From Mesodorylaimus sp. YZB2_4 (lineage: Eukaryota; Nematoda; Enoplea; Dorylaimida; Dorylaimidae), in contig JASANH010000033.1 of NCBI GenBank assembly GCA_030248295.1, positions 1-64,000 on the forward strand: a stretch of 64,000 nt of DNA, written 5' to 3'. Both the position numbers and the translations under genes were made by a program. Every line of letters starts with the position of its first letter. Position 1 is the stretch's first letter. Below, in pieces: positions 22,350 to 33,319 of this stretch. The notes under the pieces were generated by a model. It did not search any database. It worked only from the letters and a program-made list of their open reading frames with translations, and was not told where the DNA came from.

Positions 22350-22460
22350 GCCCGGTTCCTGCATCGCGATTAACTTTAACTGGGCACTTAAATCTAGCAT
22401 CACTGGGCAGTTAACTTTAACTGCCATTCCTGAGTCGCAGTTAAAGTTAACTGGAAAATT
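22350..22460. repeat. GGGCCCGGTT terminal-repeat-like region with a 17-base perfect hairpin
   Basis: GGGCCCGGTTCCTG at 22350 resembles the terminal repeats of some Harbinger-type elements. CAGTTAACTTTAACTGC (22408-22424) and its exact inverse (22437-22453) form a hairpin with a 12-base loop. Confidence 0.45.
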
Positions 22461-22759
22461 TAACCGGGCAACTTGACTGCCCAAATCTAATCTACCTCGA
22501 GAGGTAGATTAACTAGCCGGTTATCCCGTCTTTTGCACTGCGGCGCAGCTTTTAATGTAAAAACCATCATGACTTTGCTTCCGCACATGCTGATCGTCCC
22601 TTATTTGGGATTAGGATAACTTGACCCTTACAGAAGCCCTGTCTTTAAAGTGATTGGGGACATTTTTAATGGCAGTGTCAAAATAGAGGGTTAGCCAAGT
22701 GGTTCATGCTGTTTCGTTAGCTATTTGTCGTAAGCTGAATAAGTTTGTCAAGTTGTCAA

Positions 22760-22951
22760 AAGAAAAAAAGGCAAATTACAAAAGGATTCTTTGATATTCG
22801 GAATGTTCCTTGCGTTATTGGCGCCATAGATTGCTCGCATAAAGATTTTGGCATCAGGATACATCATGGTCATGGGCAGGGTGATCAAAGACACATGTAC
22901 TTCAATCGCAAGCAACCATTCCACTTCTGGTTCCACTTCTGCCATTTTTAG
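22760..22951 (+). pseudogene. PIF/Harbinger nuclease fragment
   Basis: The plus-strand translation contains NVPCVIGAIDCSH followed by RHMYFNRKQPFHFW, the arrangement of the first catalytic Asp (GxIDGTH) and the NRKGxxS block of Harbinger nucleases. Only about 60 residues remain and there is no start or downstream catalytic residue. Confidence 0.55.
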
Positions 22952-22959
22952 TAACCCTC

Positions 22960-24115
22960 ATCGATGTATATGCTGGGCAACTCTATTGAAGTTGCTCGTT
23001 TCTAAATTCAATTAGCGTGCTTTCTGTTAATCTTGAATCACACTATTTCTAGCGGACTTCCTCGAGACCATTTGTCTAATCCTGTTTTGGATTAAAGTGC
23101 CAAATTTGACACCTCAGTCCCACCCGTTCCCCTAGCACACAAATGATGCCGACTCGCATCAGACCCCACCCGCTTTTTTTACTAAATTCCCTGGTTTAAA
23201 CCTTGTAGTTCTCGAGATTCCTAGCCACTAGAACTGATAAGCCGTTTCATAAGTTCACAATAATTGAACAATTTAATCATAGTCAAAAATTTTATCGTAA
23301 TCGGCTACTTTCCAGTTGATAACTCCAGAACAATTGTTCCAAGCTCGGCTTGCTCGGCTGGAAAAGCTGAAAATGTTTCCTGAGCCGCAAGCCGAGATGA
23401 ATGTGAACAGTCCGGCTGAGCCAGCCAAGCTGAGCCAACCGCAAACCTCAAACCGAGCCGACCGCTGGCTGAGCTGATAGTCGCAATGTGAAGGGAACCT
23501 CAGCTGACAAGCTCGGCTGGCTCGGCAGCCGAGGTGCAATGTGGACGCCCTAAACAGACTTGTACCTACCATGTTAACGTAGTTGTTCTTACTGTCACAA
23601 CACTGGCAACTATGTAGATGTCTCGGCAATCAACTATATCTGATCGTGAATTCTGTTTCAGAGTGTGAGCCAAGACACTGTGTCCTTCAATCAAATCGAG
23701 CACAGGCTGACCAGGCCTAGTGTGTCCCCACCGGGGAGAAGTAGAAACTGCTCGTGTCATCACGTGCGAAAGTGCCTCGAGCCATTGGAGTTTATCATAA
23801 AAACTATAGCCAAGATTGCGGTGCCCAAAGCCAAAAGGAGAAAATAACGATGCTGCGGTGAACCTTAAGAATCGTGTTTGTCCACGACTGTGTTCTCGAC
23901 GACAGTCTTGGGAACAGAGAAGATCACTGGAGGAAGCAAGGCGAAGAACTAAGACCCTGGTTCAGTGTCGTCATTATCTATGTTATGTTGCCTGCTGGGA
24001 GAAGTAAGAAACTTATAACTTATGTGAACGAGCGATTGTGACGGGGCTTTGTTGGTATTAAAATATTTTCAACCAATTGCCGATGCCAAACTGAGTTGTG
24101 TGAAGAATTCACGAA
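22960..24115. other. no gene; GGCTCGGCTGAGCC-rich patch
   Basis: The part at 23330-23545 is built of many short AAGCTCGGCTGGCTCGG and inverse GCCGAGCC words, likely the remains of a small inverted-repeat element. No coding signal is supported. Confidence 0.4.
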
Positions 24116-24119
24116 CACT

Positions 24120-24276
24120 TTCCTCGAGTCATCTCATACTTTTTTCCGTAGCCAAGCACCAAAGAGCGCACTCGAGGGTTGGGGAACACATACAGACAAT
24201 CTTTTACTCAGGCGGGAGTCGAACCCTCCCCCCGTTCACACCCACGCCTTAACCCGCCCAGGCCACGACCCCGGTA
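24120..24276 (-). repeat. SINE family 1, near full-length
   Basis: The tail is degenerate (CGAGTCATCTCATAC). The body carries CCAAGCACCAAAGAGCGCACTC and the head has B box GGTTCGACTCC and A-box remnant TGGCCTGGGCGG on the minus strand. Confidence 0.75.
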
Positions 24277-24737
24277 CCTAGCTCGACGAACAGCCAGCAA
24301 AAACGAGTGCCCGACGTTGATCTCAAATGAACCACTGATGACTAACGAGCAGTATAAGAGCATTCCTGTGTCGATATCGTTGACAGACATCTATAATACT
24401 AAAAGCCGAACGTCCGTCCGTCCATGATTTCTTTCTTTTAACACAGGAAAAACGTTTTCGTCGATTTTTTCGACATTTTCAGTTACGACCGCTCTCGACC
24501 ACAAGATAAAAATTATGCAGAATTTCGAGCTTTCGATTCTGATCCGATAGTTGAATAATCGATAATTTCGTAGTAGTGGGAAAACGGTTTACCGATTTCC
24601 TCGAAATTTTCAGCGACGACCACCCTCGACCCCGATACGATAGTTGTAGTGAATTTCGAGTTCTACGAAACTGATAAAAAAATTTTATATTCGATTTTCG
24701 ATCGGGTCGCTACATAATCGATAAAAGAAAAAATCCG

Positions 24738-24869
24738 CTAGGGGGCGCGGTGGTTTGGGGCGGGGCATGCTCTTTCCCTGCAGTGTAACCATACATAGTT
24801 ACCGCTAGGGGCGCGGTCGTTTGGGGCGGGGCATGCTCTTTCCCTGCAGTGTAACCTTACAAAGTTACT
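24738..24869 (+). repeat. two tandem copies of a 64-66-base unit
   Basis: CCGCTAGGGG(G)CGCGGT..TTTGGGGCGGGGCATG followed by CTCTTTCCCTGCAGTGTAAC occurs twice back to back, nearly identical. Confidence 0.75.
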
Positions 24870-24962
24870 GCGTTTTGTGTTCCGGCCTGATCATGAGGAG
24901 AATGGTGTGTTATCTGCAACTACCAGATAGATGCCTGTATCTGCCTTTCCTCTGCATTCTAC

Positions 24963-25018
24963 GTTGTTGTCCTCTGGAAAATTGTGAGCGGAGCGAGCCA
25001 TTTTCCAGAGGACAATAA
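24963..25018. repeat. perfect-arm hairpin
   Basis: TTGTCCTCTGGAAAAT (left) and ATTTTCCAGAGGACAA (right) are exact inverses separated by about 19 bases containing GTGAGCGGAGCGAGCC. The loop word recurs at 25329-25343. Confidence 0.7.
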
Positions 25019-25019
25019 C

Positions 25020-26555
25020 GCCATCAGTGTCACCTGTATTTTCTGTTGATTTGGGAAAATTTTTAAATGTAAATACGTTAATTCGAAGCTGTTCTGATTT
25101 CTAAATGCTTTTATTTGCGACTCTGCTGGCAGATTACGGCTGCAGGTGCATTGCTCCACCATTGGTCCACCATACCCCATCAGAAAGATATGCTTATGAG
25201 TTACTTTTACAGTTATTTTTTCGATACTTCGCTTGCTTTCCAGCACGAATTCGGTGAGCTTCAAGATGCACTGCATTGTGCGGGCACAGTGGCGCACATA
25301 TAAGCTACCATTGATGAAAAACTTCTGCGAGCGGAGCGAGCCATTTTCGAGTTGGTTGCAGGATCGAGATTTTTGCTGGATGACCGATCACTCACTCACA
25401 TTTGGAAAAGACTCAAGATTTTTGAAGGCCACTAAATTACAAAAAAACGTGATCTTATTCCTGCAGGTGGTCTGGGGAAAAGCTGCAGGATTGCATAGTA
25501 GCTCTGACAGCATGCTGACCAGCTAGCATTCATTGTTGTATGCGAAGGTGCAGTTATGATTTGATCCATGATAGCGCGAGTAACTAATACGCTATGCCAT
25601 CAAGACCATCGTACTGCTCATCCTCCACGTCGTCGTCTTCCGCCCCTCGATTGTCCTCTTTTTCAATGTCACACTCCCATCCTCGGTATTATCGACGCGT
25701 ATCCGTCGGTGGGCAGGGAATCGCGGGCTAGGAGAGAAATCAGATGATTCAGAGGATCAGAGATTTCTCAGAGGATAAAATCAGGGAAGCAGAGGACTGT
25801 CGCTGTCTATAAAGCCAAAAAAACGAAAACGCAGTCATTGAACTGAAAGATGCATGAATGATATTTTCTTTCTCTAGTCTGGGGTCCACCCTGCGTTCGT
25901 CGAGTATCTTCCCTCCCAAATGACCTCATGCTAATCCTTTTTGGCTGCTTTTGCTTGCTTCCATTGACGATAAGTAACCTCTGGGAACTCTTCGTAAGGC
26001 GCGATAGAGGTCTGAATTGAGGCTAAATTGAGGTCGAAACAGACCTGAGCAAAAAAATCCGTTTTTTACCAAAAACTCCCTGCAAACTGAGTCGGTCTGC
26101 GCTCCAGCCCGCGGTCTGAATGCGCTCCGCCATTTTTGCGCTCCAGCCCGCTGGTCTGAATCTGAATCTCTTTTTTACAGTCACGGCTAATAAAATAACC
26201 ACCTTTGCGCACCGCGCGCGACCGCTGGGGAGCAAAGTAAAAGAGTGCCTGTTGGGCCCATTAGAGAAATCCAAATTGGCTACGATGCGTTTGCGCAAAA
26301 TGGCTGCCATGACGTGCCCAAGATACTCGTAGGTTTTTGGTTCCTGAAGAGCGCCATACCTGTACATATAAGGTAACTGGAATTACCGCTTAGTTTACTT
26401 TTAAGAAGATTGGCACAAAGCCACCATGGGAGACCATGGGGGCGGGAATTCGAGACAACTGGCAGTCCACTTTGTGGATTGACCTTATAGGGTCGACGAG
26501 ATGGTGATATGGTCTAGCAGGGCAGAACTTTTTCGTAGCTTTATCACATCGTAGT
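25020..26555. other. no supported gene
   Basis: I see only short open stretches. GCGCTCCAGCCCGCGGTCTGAATG at about 26099 repeats 40 bases on. No domain or splice pattern is recognised. Confidence 0.35.
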
Positions 26556-26559
26556 CGAG

Positions 26560-26880
26560 CCGCCTCGGTGGCGCAGCGGTGAAAGGCGTGTGTCACAGTT
26601 TGCTTGGCAGAGCTGGAAACCAGTCCGCCCTGAGTTTAACTCTGGCCGTCTGAGAGCTTGGTTAAGTTCACTCTGCGTTTTGCACGCCTGGCTGTGGGTG
26701 ACTCACTCCATCCCTCTGGAGTCGATAAACGAGGAGGGGTGGAAGGCTCTCGAATCAGGGTCCTCAAGGGGGCACGGGCTGGGTATGGTTGCCCCACGGG
26801 GTAACCACCGACATTGCTGGGTAGCGACTAATACGCACCCTTGCCCGGCATGCATCCGAGGTTGACCTTACGATTAGTCG
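26560..26880 (+). repeat. tRNA-derived SINE, family 2 relative
   Basis: The head GCCGCCTCGGTGGCGCAGCGG has a clear A box (TGGCGCAGCGG) and a weak B box near 26630. The body shares TTTGCACGCCTGGCTGTGGGTGACTCA-type sequence with 48070-48110. Confidence 0.6.
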
Positions 26881-27252
26881 ATGGCAAGTTAGGGTCAAAT
26901 ACCAAGCCCCAGCCCGCGGGTAAAGGGCCAAAAATCTACCCTCATTTGGACTGACCAGGATGGCAAAAAAACATCGCTGTCGGTAAGCTGGCGTTTCGCA
27001 GCACAGGCCAGACTGCGCGCGTAGAACACTTCTATTGTGCCAGTATATCTGAAGGATAACTTGTTATCTCACTCCATGAATGGCAGCTCACAAAGATTAC
27101 CGGGAGCGACCAAGGTGCTCGAACATTTTTCAACGTCCGTGATGTATTTCCGCAACTTGGCAAAATCTGTGATCGATGTATCCAGATTAGGTACCAGATT
27201 ATCGAACACGCCGTGGTCGAAATTCGTATGATCGCCTGCCACGTGGGTGATG

Positions 27253-28444
27253 CTGTTCAGTAGACCCCGGATCGGGTCAGGAACTTTCGGGTCGAGTCGG
27301 GTCGGGTCAGCAAAATTTCGGGTCGGGTCGGGCCAAAATCGGGTCGGGTCACTTTTTTGAAAGATCGGGTCAAACGGGTCAAAAATACAGAAATTTTGCA
27401 AGTTACTATAAGCAGCTACAGAAACCTTTTCGTAGTTGTTCGACTCCAGGATTTGCAGTATATGCTTCATGCATGCATGCACAAAGTCTTTCATTCCACG
27501 TTCTCATTCTGCGCGACTTCCAAGAATGTCAGGCGAATTGTAAGCTGTGGGAATGACCAATTTTTCTGAGTAATTTCTGCAAGGGGAGGTCCATATGTGA
27601 GAGTTCTCATAAACATTCTTTTCAACTCTGATGAATGAGTGGGGCTAGACATACTCTAACATAAGGAATTGATAACTTTTAGCGGGTCGTAGGGGTATCT
27701 ACAATCACATTTGATTCTTGAATATGACATAACTTCCTGTGTATACCTGGCTGGAAGAGCAATATAGTCTGTACCCAAACACCAAATATGTACCAATAAT
27801 AGCCCCCTTGACCACCATCCATGTTACCACTGCAGAACAGTTTGCTGTGTTCAAAAGTGATAGGTACCCTCACATCCCTCCATCAGTAGCGCAGGTTCTG
27901 ACAGTAACTATTGTCCAGCACAATATGACTTTGTAAGCAACATCTTTAGTGAAGACTACATGCAACTCCAGCGTGGGGTTCATTTGTATATATTTAGGTA
28001 TTTCTCTGTTTAACCAATGATAAGCTGTCTCAGACTCCGAAAGTTATGACAGAGTTGTCTCTATTATTCACGCCTATTATTCGCATTGGTTAAATCTTGT
28101 CTCCAGTGGACAGGCCCTAGTCGCTTTTAGATCTATGGTTTCTGAAAAATTATTTGACCACTATTGTGGGAAATATGAAAGAACGTTATTGCATTTACTA
28201 AGGATAACTAGGGGATAACAAAAGATAAAGATTCGCGTGCGTTGGATGTCTCCATCTCATATTTTCTCACTGTCACCTTTACACCAACGCCACCACGTTC
28301 TGAGGATTTGTAATTGGTTTTTATCGCGAGCAAATAACGAATTCGGGTCAACCCGACCCTAAATTTCGGGTCAGAGACTTTCGGGTCGGGTCGGGTCGGG
28401 TTCCATCGGGTTGAACCCCACCTGATCCGGTGTCTACTGTTCAG
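27253..28444. mobile_element. non-autonomous hAT-type transposon with target-site duplication
   Basis: Terminal inverted repeats TAGACCCCGGATCGGGT (27261) and, inverted, TAGACACCGGATCAGGT (to 28436) match at 15 of 17. The flanking 8-base duplications CTGTTCAG at 27253-27260 and 28437-28444 are identical. Subterminal (GGGTC)n arrays lie at both ends (27270-27370 and 28345-28420). The 1,176-base interior has no transposase frame. Confidence 0.8.
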
Positions 28445-28534
28445 CCAAAGACGCTGAACAAGAAAATAAATTAGCAAATTATATTAAACCACATAAAAGT
28501 GTGTTCGCCAAAAATTCTTTCGCGTCACTGTTTG

Positions 28535-28605
28535 CATGTTCATGTTCATGTTTCACCACATCACCAAACGCTTATGCGCACTCGAGGGTGAAAGGACACA
28601 TTTTA
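28535..28605 (-). repeat. SINE family 1, tail fragment
   Basis: (CATGTT)n-like tail followed by CACCAAACGCTTATGCGCACTC and GAGGGTGAAAGGACACA. Confidence 0.5.
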
Positions 28606-29522
28606 CACGAAACCATGAATGATCGCCGCAAAACCATAAATGATTTGTAATCGGTTTGCTTGGACTCGAAGAGTGGTGCGCTCTTTGGCAGGTGCTAGTC
28701 TTGCAATCTGAACCAATTGTGGTCCGACCGGCTCGAATGGACGCGAGGGAGGACACAGACACAATTTACCCTTGATATATTCTTTCGCACATTCTTCCCA
28801 TATGCCAAGGTCGATATTGTGGTGGTGGTGGCTGGCGTCTACGCTAGTTGCAATGACAGAAATTTTCAGTTGGCAGTTTTCCTGATTCATAACTTTGATT
28901 GGTTTTCTTTTCAACAAAGCGGCCAGATTGTGTTGCTACTCTGTTTAAAAAGCTCCCAGAAGTGGGATGCGCACAAGCTTCGAAGTAAGGAGCTTTTCAT
29001 CAATGTACACCTGTCGTAAGCAGCTCAAAGCGGGAAATTCAAATTTTGCGTCGTTCGAGATCTGTGAAATGGTCTATAAGATAATTTTCTTCTGCTTTTG
29101 TATGAATATTTACACATGTCCAGTAGATAATTAGTCCGTACGGCGGACCATCCTGTTTTTCCCATACACATATTTCTCCCTAGCTAGAGCAGAGCATTTG
29201 AGAGTCCCGTTAGCAACATTACACTGAATGGGGGGGGGGGTGGAGATTACAGGGAGACGCAATGCAAAGATCGTCACTGACGAGTGCCAGCTGACCAATC
29301 GGAAGCGACTTCACACTGCCCTGCCAGCCAAAGATTGGTCAGCAGTCCGCAGTCAGCTCATTCTGTTCTGCGAACATCGCTCGTGCGCCTGCGCTCATCT
29401 CTCGCTCTCGTTTTTTTTCTCGCTTCGTTTTCGCTTTTCGTCTCGTTCACGCAATCTGCGTCTTCTCATCTCGCATTCACTCGCTCATCGTTCGTCTTCT
29501 GTTCTCCACTCGCTCATCGAAA
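28606..29522. other. upstream region of the phosphatase gene
   Basis: No supported gene. It includes a run of 11 G at 29230-29240 and a TCGCTCTCG/TCTCGCTTCG pyrimidine-rich 5' leader directly before the ATG. Confidence 0.35.
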
Positions 29523-32500
29523 ATGATCGGATCGTCGAAGATCGTGTTCGGAATGGCCGTGTTGGCCGCCGTCGTCCTGACTGCCCTGTCTCAGCCGAGT
29601 AAGCTAAACATTCGTCCTTTGTTTTTGTTATATTTTACTTACTAACGCGACTTGTTGTTTTTAGAAATCGTGGAAATCAAGTACTTCGACAAAAACAACG
29701 TCGAAACGGGTCTGCCTGAAATGGGCGGCCATGCCGTCGTAGTTCTGACCCCTTGCGAAGACAAGTCGACTGTCAACCTGCTGTTCTCCAACAAAACCGT
29801 CGCCACCTCGGCTTCCTGCGAAAAAATGTACGCCCGCATCCGTCTCGAAATCACCAAAGAACTTCCGTTCGACGACTACATCGCCAAGTACAACGGCATC
29901 GAATCCATCAACGCCCTGGAGTACAGGTACCGTCTCGGTAAGTCCTGTGGGACATTTCGGGATAGGCCCCTCCCCTGTTGCTTAGATTTTAAAAATATTA
30001 GGTCAGCTTTGTTAGGCTATCAGAGAATCAAAGAGGTTCTACGCACGAAAACAGGGTCATTCGCCCACTTTACACACCCATAGGCACCGCGGAAGAAAGT
30101 GACAAGGCCAAAATCAAAATCTGCCCCGTGGGTCAGATGTTCATCAAGACCAAGGACAGCGACACTGGCAAATGCGGGGTGCCGACAGAAGATCAGTGCA
30201 TTGGACAGCACCTGGAACCTGACCACCTGTGCGGCAAGAACCTCGACATCACTTCGCGCTGCCGTGCAATCGAGGACAAGAAACAAGATGACGTTTCCGT
30301 CAAGCAAAGCAAGGACTGCAAAAAAATGGTAGTTTTTTCTCATATATGTAGCTTCTCGATTCTTTTATCGCCTTTTTCAGTCGAAATCGAACGTCTCACG
30401 TACGACGCGAAACCTGTCCCGTACGGCGGCTCTGTGGTGATCCAGGAGAGAAAGAAGGACATCACCGTCTCGTGTCCGATCATGCATGGAGCCAGCGTCG
30501 AGTGCTTCATGAAGCGATCCAACGGCACCGAGATCCCCGTCAACCACACGGCCAACTGCGAGGGTGCGAAAGTCTTCTCTCTGCCACCCGAAGTGTACGC
30601 CACCACCGACAAGATCACCTACTGGTGCAACCTCAAGCTGGACAAGGACATCGCCCATCTCCTGGCCTACCTCCTCTTCATGCACCCTGGTAAGCCTGGC
30701 TTGTTTGCTTCTTTGTGTCAGAGAAACACAATCGTCTTTTCTAGACGAGAAGATTGAGTGCGAGCTGACGAAAGACCAAGGGCAAAAAGAGGCCAGCGAC
30801 TCGCAGCGTCTGAACGACAACCACGAGGCCAACCAAGATCAAGGAAAGGGCCAGACGGACATGGAGGACGACGAGGATGGCTTGGTGGAAGTGGAGACGG
30901 ACTACACCCAGGCCAGTGACCACGGATCGGACAGCACTGACGAGTCGAACAACACCAACGAGTCGGACAACACCAATGACTCGAACAACAACGATGAGGG
31001 AAGCTGGTGGACTGATGACCCACTTGGCCACGCCCGCTACGAAAACCACACCTTTCGTCAATTCATCAGGAACAAACGCGCCGGTGCCTTCCGTTATGTG
31101 CTCATGTGCAAAACCAACGCGCCTCCCGACTTCTTCACGAAACTGATCCAGAAGAAACCGCGCGAAGAAGAAATGCCCGTAAGTCGTCTTTTGACTGGTC
31201 ATTCTGCTCGGTCAGCCGACTCTTTTCCAGAACGGTGAGATCCCCGTTGACGAGTCTGGCGAGCGTGTGATCGGTGGCGTCATGCAATTCCGCTTCCTCA
31301 ATGGCCCAGTCCAGTCCGACGTGATGGAGAAAGAGCTCAAGGACGTCCACCAATTCATCAACATCATCCGCGATCCTTCAACCCGTAAGTGTTTTCGAGT
31401 CTTTTCTCGAAAGTATTTTTAGAAAACCTTTACAGTCTTCACATTGTGGTCGCTCTGGACCCAACTGATCGAAGAGTGGACGACCACCCCACCACCAACC
31501 ACCGCCACTTCCGTGGTGTAAGTTTATCTAACAGTTTGTTTTTTGATTATAATTGTTGCAAGTTTGCATTCCAGGGGTCATCCTGCTGGTCGTCTTGGCT
31601 ATCCTCGCCGCGGTCGTTCCCATCATCTACTGTTCGCCCCGCTACTGCAACTGCTGCCGCGACAGCCATCCTCCTCAGTTGAAGAAAGGTATGCTTCGCC
31701 TATTCTTATCGTTGTCACCGCTGTACTGAATGTTTCTTTGTTTTTGCAGTAGAGACGCCACGCAACAACGGGGCGAAAACCGCAAAAAGCCATCCTCAGT
31801 CGAACGAAGGTATGTTCTGACCATCGTTATCATTGTCATCGCTTTCACTAAATGATTCTTTGTTTTTAGAGAAGCCACGCAAGGACGGGGAAAAAACTAT
31901 TGGAAGCCGTGGCCCCCAGTTGAAAGGTATTTTTCGCCCGCTATTATCGTTGTCATCGCTAGTACTCAATGATTTTTCGTTTCTAGAAAATCCGGACAAA
32001 AACCAAGAAACAAACACCAAAAGCCGTCCGCCCCAGTTGAAGGAAGGCAAGGCGTACCCTTTTTAATTGTTGTCAACACTTGCACTGAATGCGTCTTATT
32101 TTCCAGAAATGCCATTCAAGAACAGGCCAAAAAACACCGAAATGAAAGCCTACATGGCCTCGCAGACTGTCAAGGACGAGATTAACAGCCTGGCTCAGAG
32201 CGTGCAGGTCAAACAGCAGTTCGAGATGAATCCGGGCAAACATTCAAAGGTAGAGGAGGACTTCGAGGAAGGCTTCGAGGAGAAGGAAGCCAAGCTGCGC
32301 GATAAGAAGCAAATCGTGAGCCTCCAGAATGGCCGCTACAGAGAAGGCGCGAAAAGCGAAGTCTTGACGATCACTCAAGCGAAGCTGCGCGGCTACAAAG
32401 GTGAAGGCATGAACGCCAACGTCTTCAAAGATTACTTCAAAAATAACTTCGTGCTCAGCGCAGCTCCACTCCGCAGCGAAGTGTGGCAGTACCTGAAACT

Positions 32501-33319
32501 GTGCAGCGAGAGGAATGTGAGTGGGGGTGAGCATTGGGGCGACGGTCCAGAAAAATCGAGGTCTGTTCTAGGTGCGCGTCCACATTGTGATCGGCCCGTT
32601 CCAGGATGAAAAAGACCATGAAATGATTACGCCCTACTTCACCAAAGATACGAACACTGGCCTGCGGTTCCATGACGTCGACGAGGAAGGCAAGCCCGTG
32701 GGCAGGGCCGTGCTGATCAAAACCGACAAGTTCAAGGAAATGTTCTACGGGGCCAGCAAGTACAATCTCGAGATCACCTTCGTCGAGAGCAAGAAGAAGA
32801 CGGAGACCAGGAATGTGAGTCTAACTCTTTTTCTTGCTCATCCTCTGCCGAGTGAACTGTGTTTTCAGGTGGTGTCGCTGCACTACGAGAAGTGGCCCGA
32901 CAACAAGGAGCCCACGAACGCAGACGACGTCGCCTACCTGGTCATGCACGCCGAGTACCTGCAGGTCAAGCACTTCTTCAAGTACGGCGAAGGCGGGATG
33001 GCTGCCCACTGCTCGGCTGGCTACCAACGCTCAGTCACCTCCTCCATCCTGTTACTGGCTCGTCAAGTGTACCTGTACGAAAGGAAGGTGAGCCTGACAG
33101 CTCAACGAAATTTTTGTGAATTTCCATTTACCCCCTTCCCCTACCCCCCCCCCCCCCTAATCGACCTGCACCCCTGCCTGGAGCAACCCTAATGCAATCA
33201 TGAAGAGAGCCGTGTACAGAAGCAGACGCCTTTTTTGTTTACTTTGACATTGTCAGGTGGGACAAGTTACCTGGGAGGCCACTCCATCACGGACTGTCGG
33301 CATGCACTTGCTCGAGTGA
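29523..33319 (+). CDS. receptor-type protein tyrosine phosphatase-like gene
   Basis: Proposed exons: 29523-29598, 29665-29937, 30084-30328, 30381-30689, 30745-31178, 31231-31384, 31436-31517, 31575-31688, 31750-31809, 31870-31926, 31987-32046, 32107-32516, 32572-32814, 32869-33087 and 33257-33319, about 930 residues. Order: signal peptide; Cys-containing ectodomain with N-glycosylation sites and Ig-like spacing; an acidic Asp/Asn/Ser/Glu linker; a Thr/Pro stalk; one transmembrane helix (VILLVVLAILAAVVPIIYC); a short juxtamembrane part made of duplicated microexons; a PTP domain with WPD at 32896 and HCSAGYQRS, the CX5R active site, near 33005. Tyr-Gln replace the usual hydrophobic and Gly residues in that loop. 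Phase fails at the exon 3/4 and 7/8 junctions with canonical sites; all others agree. It could be an intact gene with assembly indels or a recent pseudogene. Confidence 0.78.
31680..32106 (+). repeat. four tandem duplicated microexon-intron units
   Basis: Exon 3' ends at 31688, 31809, 31926 and 32046 and the following acceptors at 31750, 31870, 31987 and 32107 are spaced 117-121 bases apart. Each unit is a 57-60-base phase-1 exon ending in a CAGTTGAA(A/G)-type sequence plus a 60-61-base intron containing TTATCGTTGTCATCGC and a TGTTTTT or TATTTTCC polypyrimidine tract. Confidence 0.85.
32047..32106 (+). other. GC-AG intron
   Basis: The last duplicated unit uses AAG|GCAAGG, the consensus of GC donors, and TTTTCCAG as acceptor. 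Splicing keeps phase into the PTP-domain exon; reading through instead hits a TAA after 17 bases. Confidence 0.7.

Noticed and set aside
28603-28917. A 104-codon minus-strand open stretch upstream of the phosphatase
   Set aside because: No family match that I recognise; could be transposon debris, but evidence is too weak.
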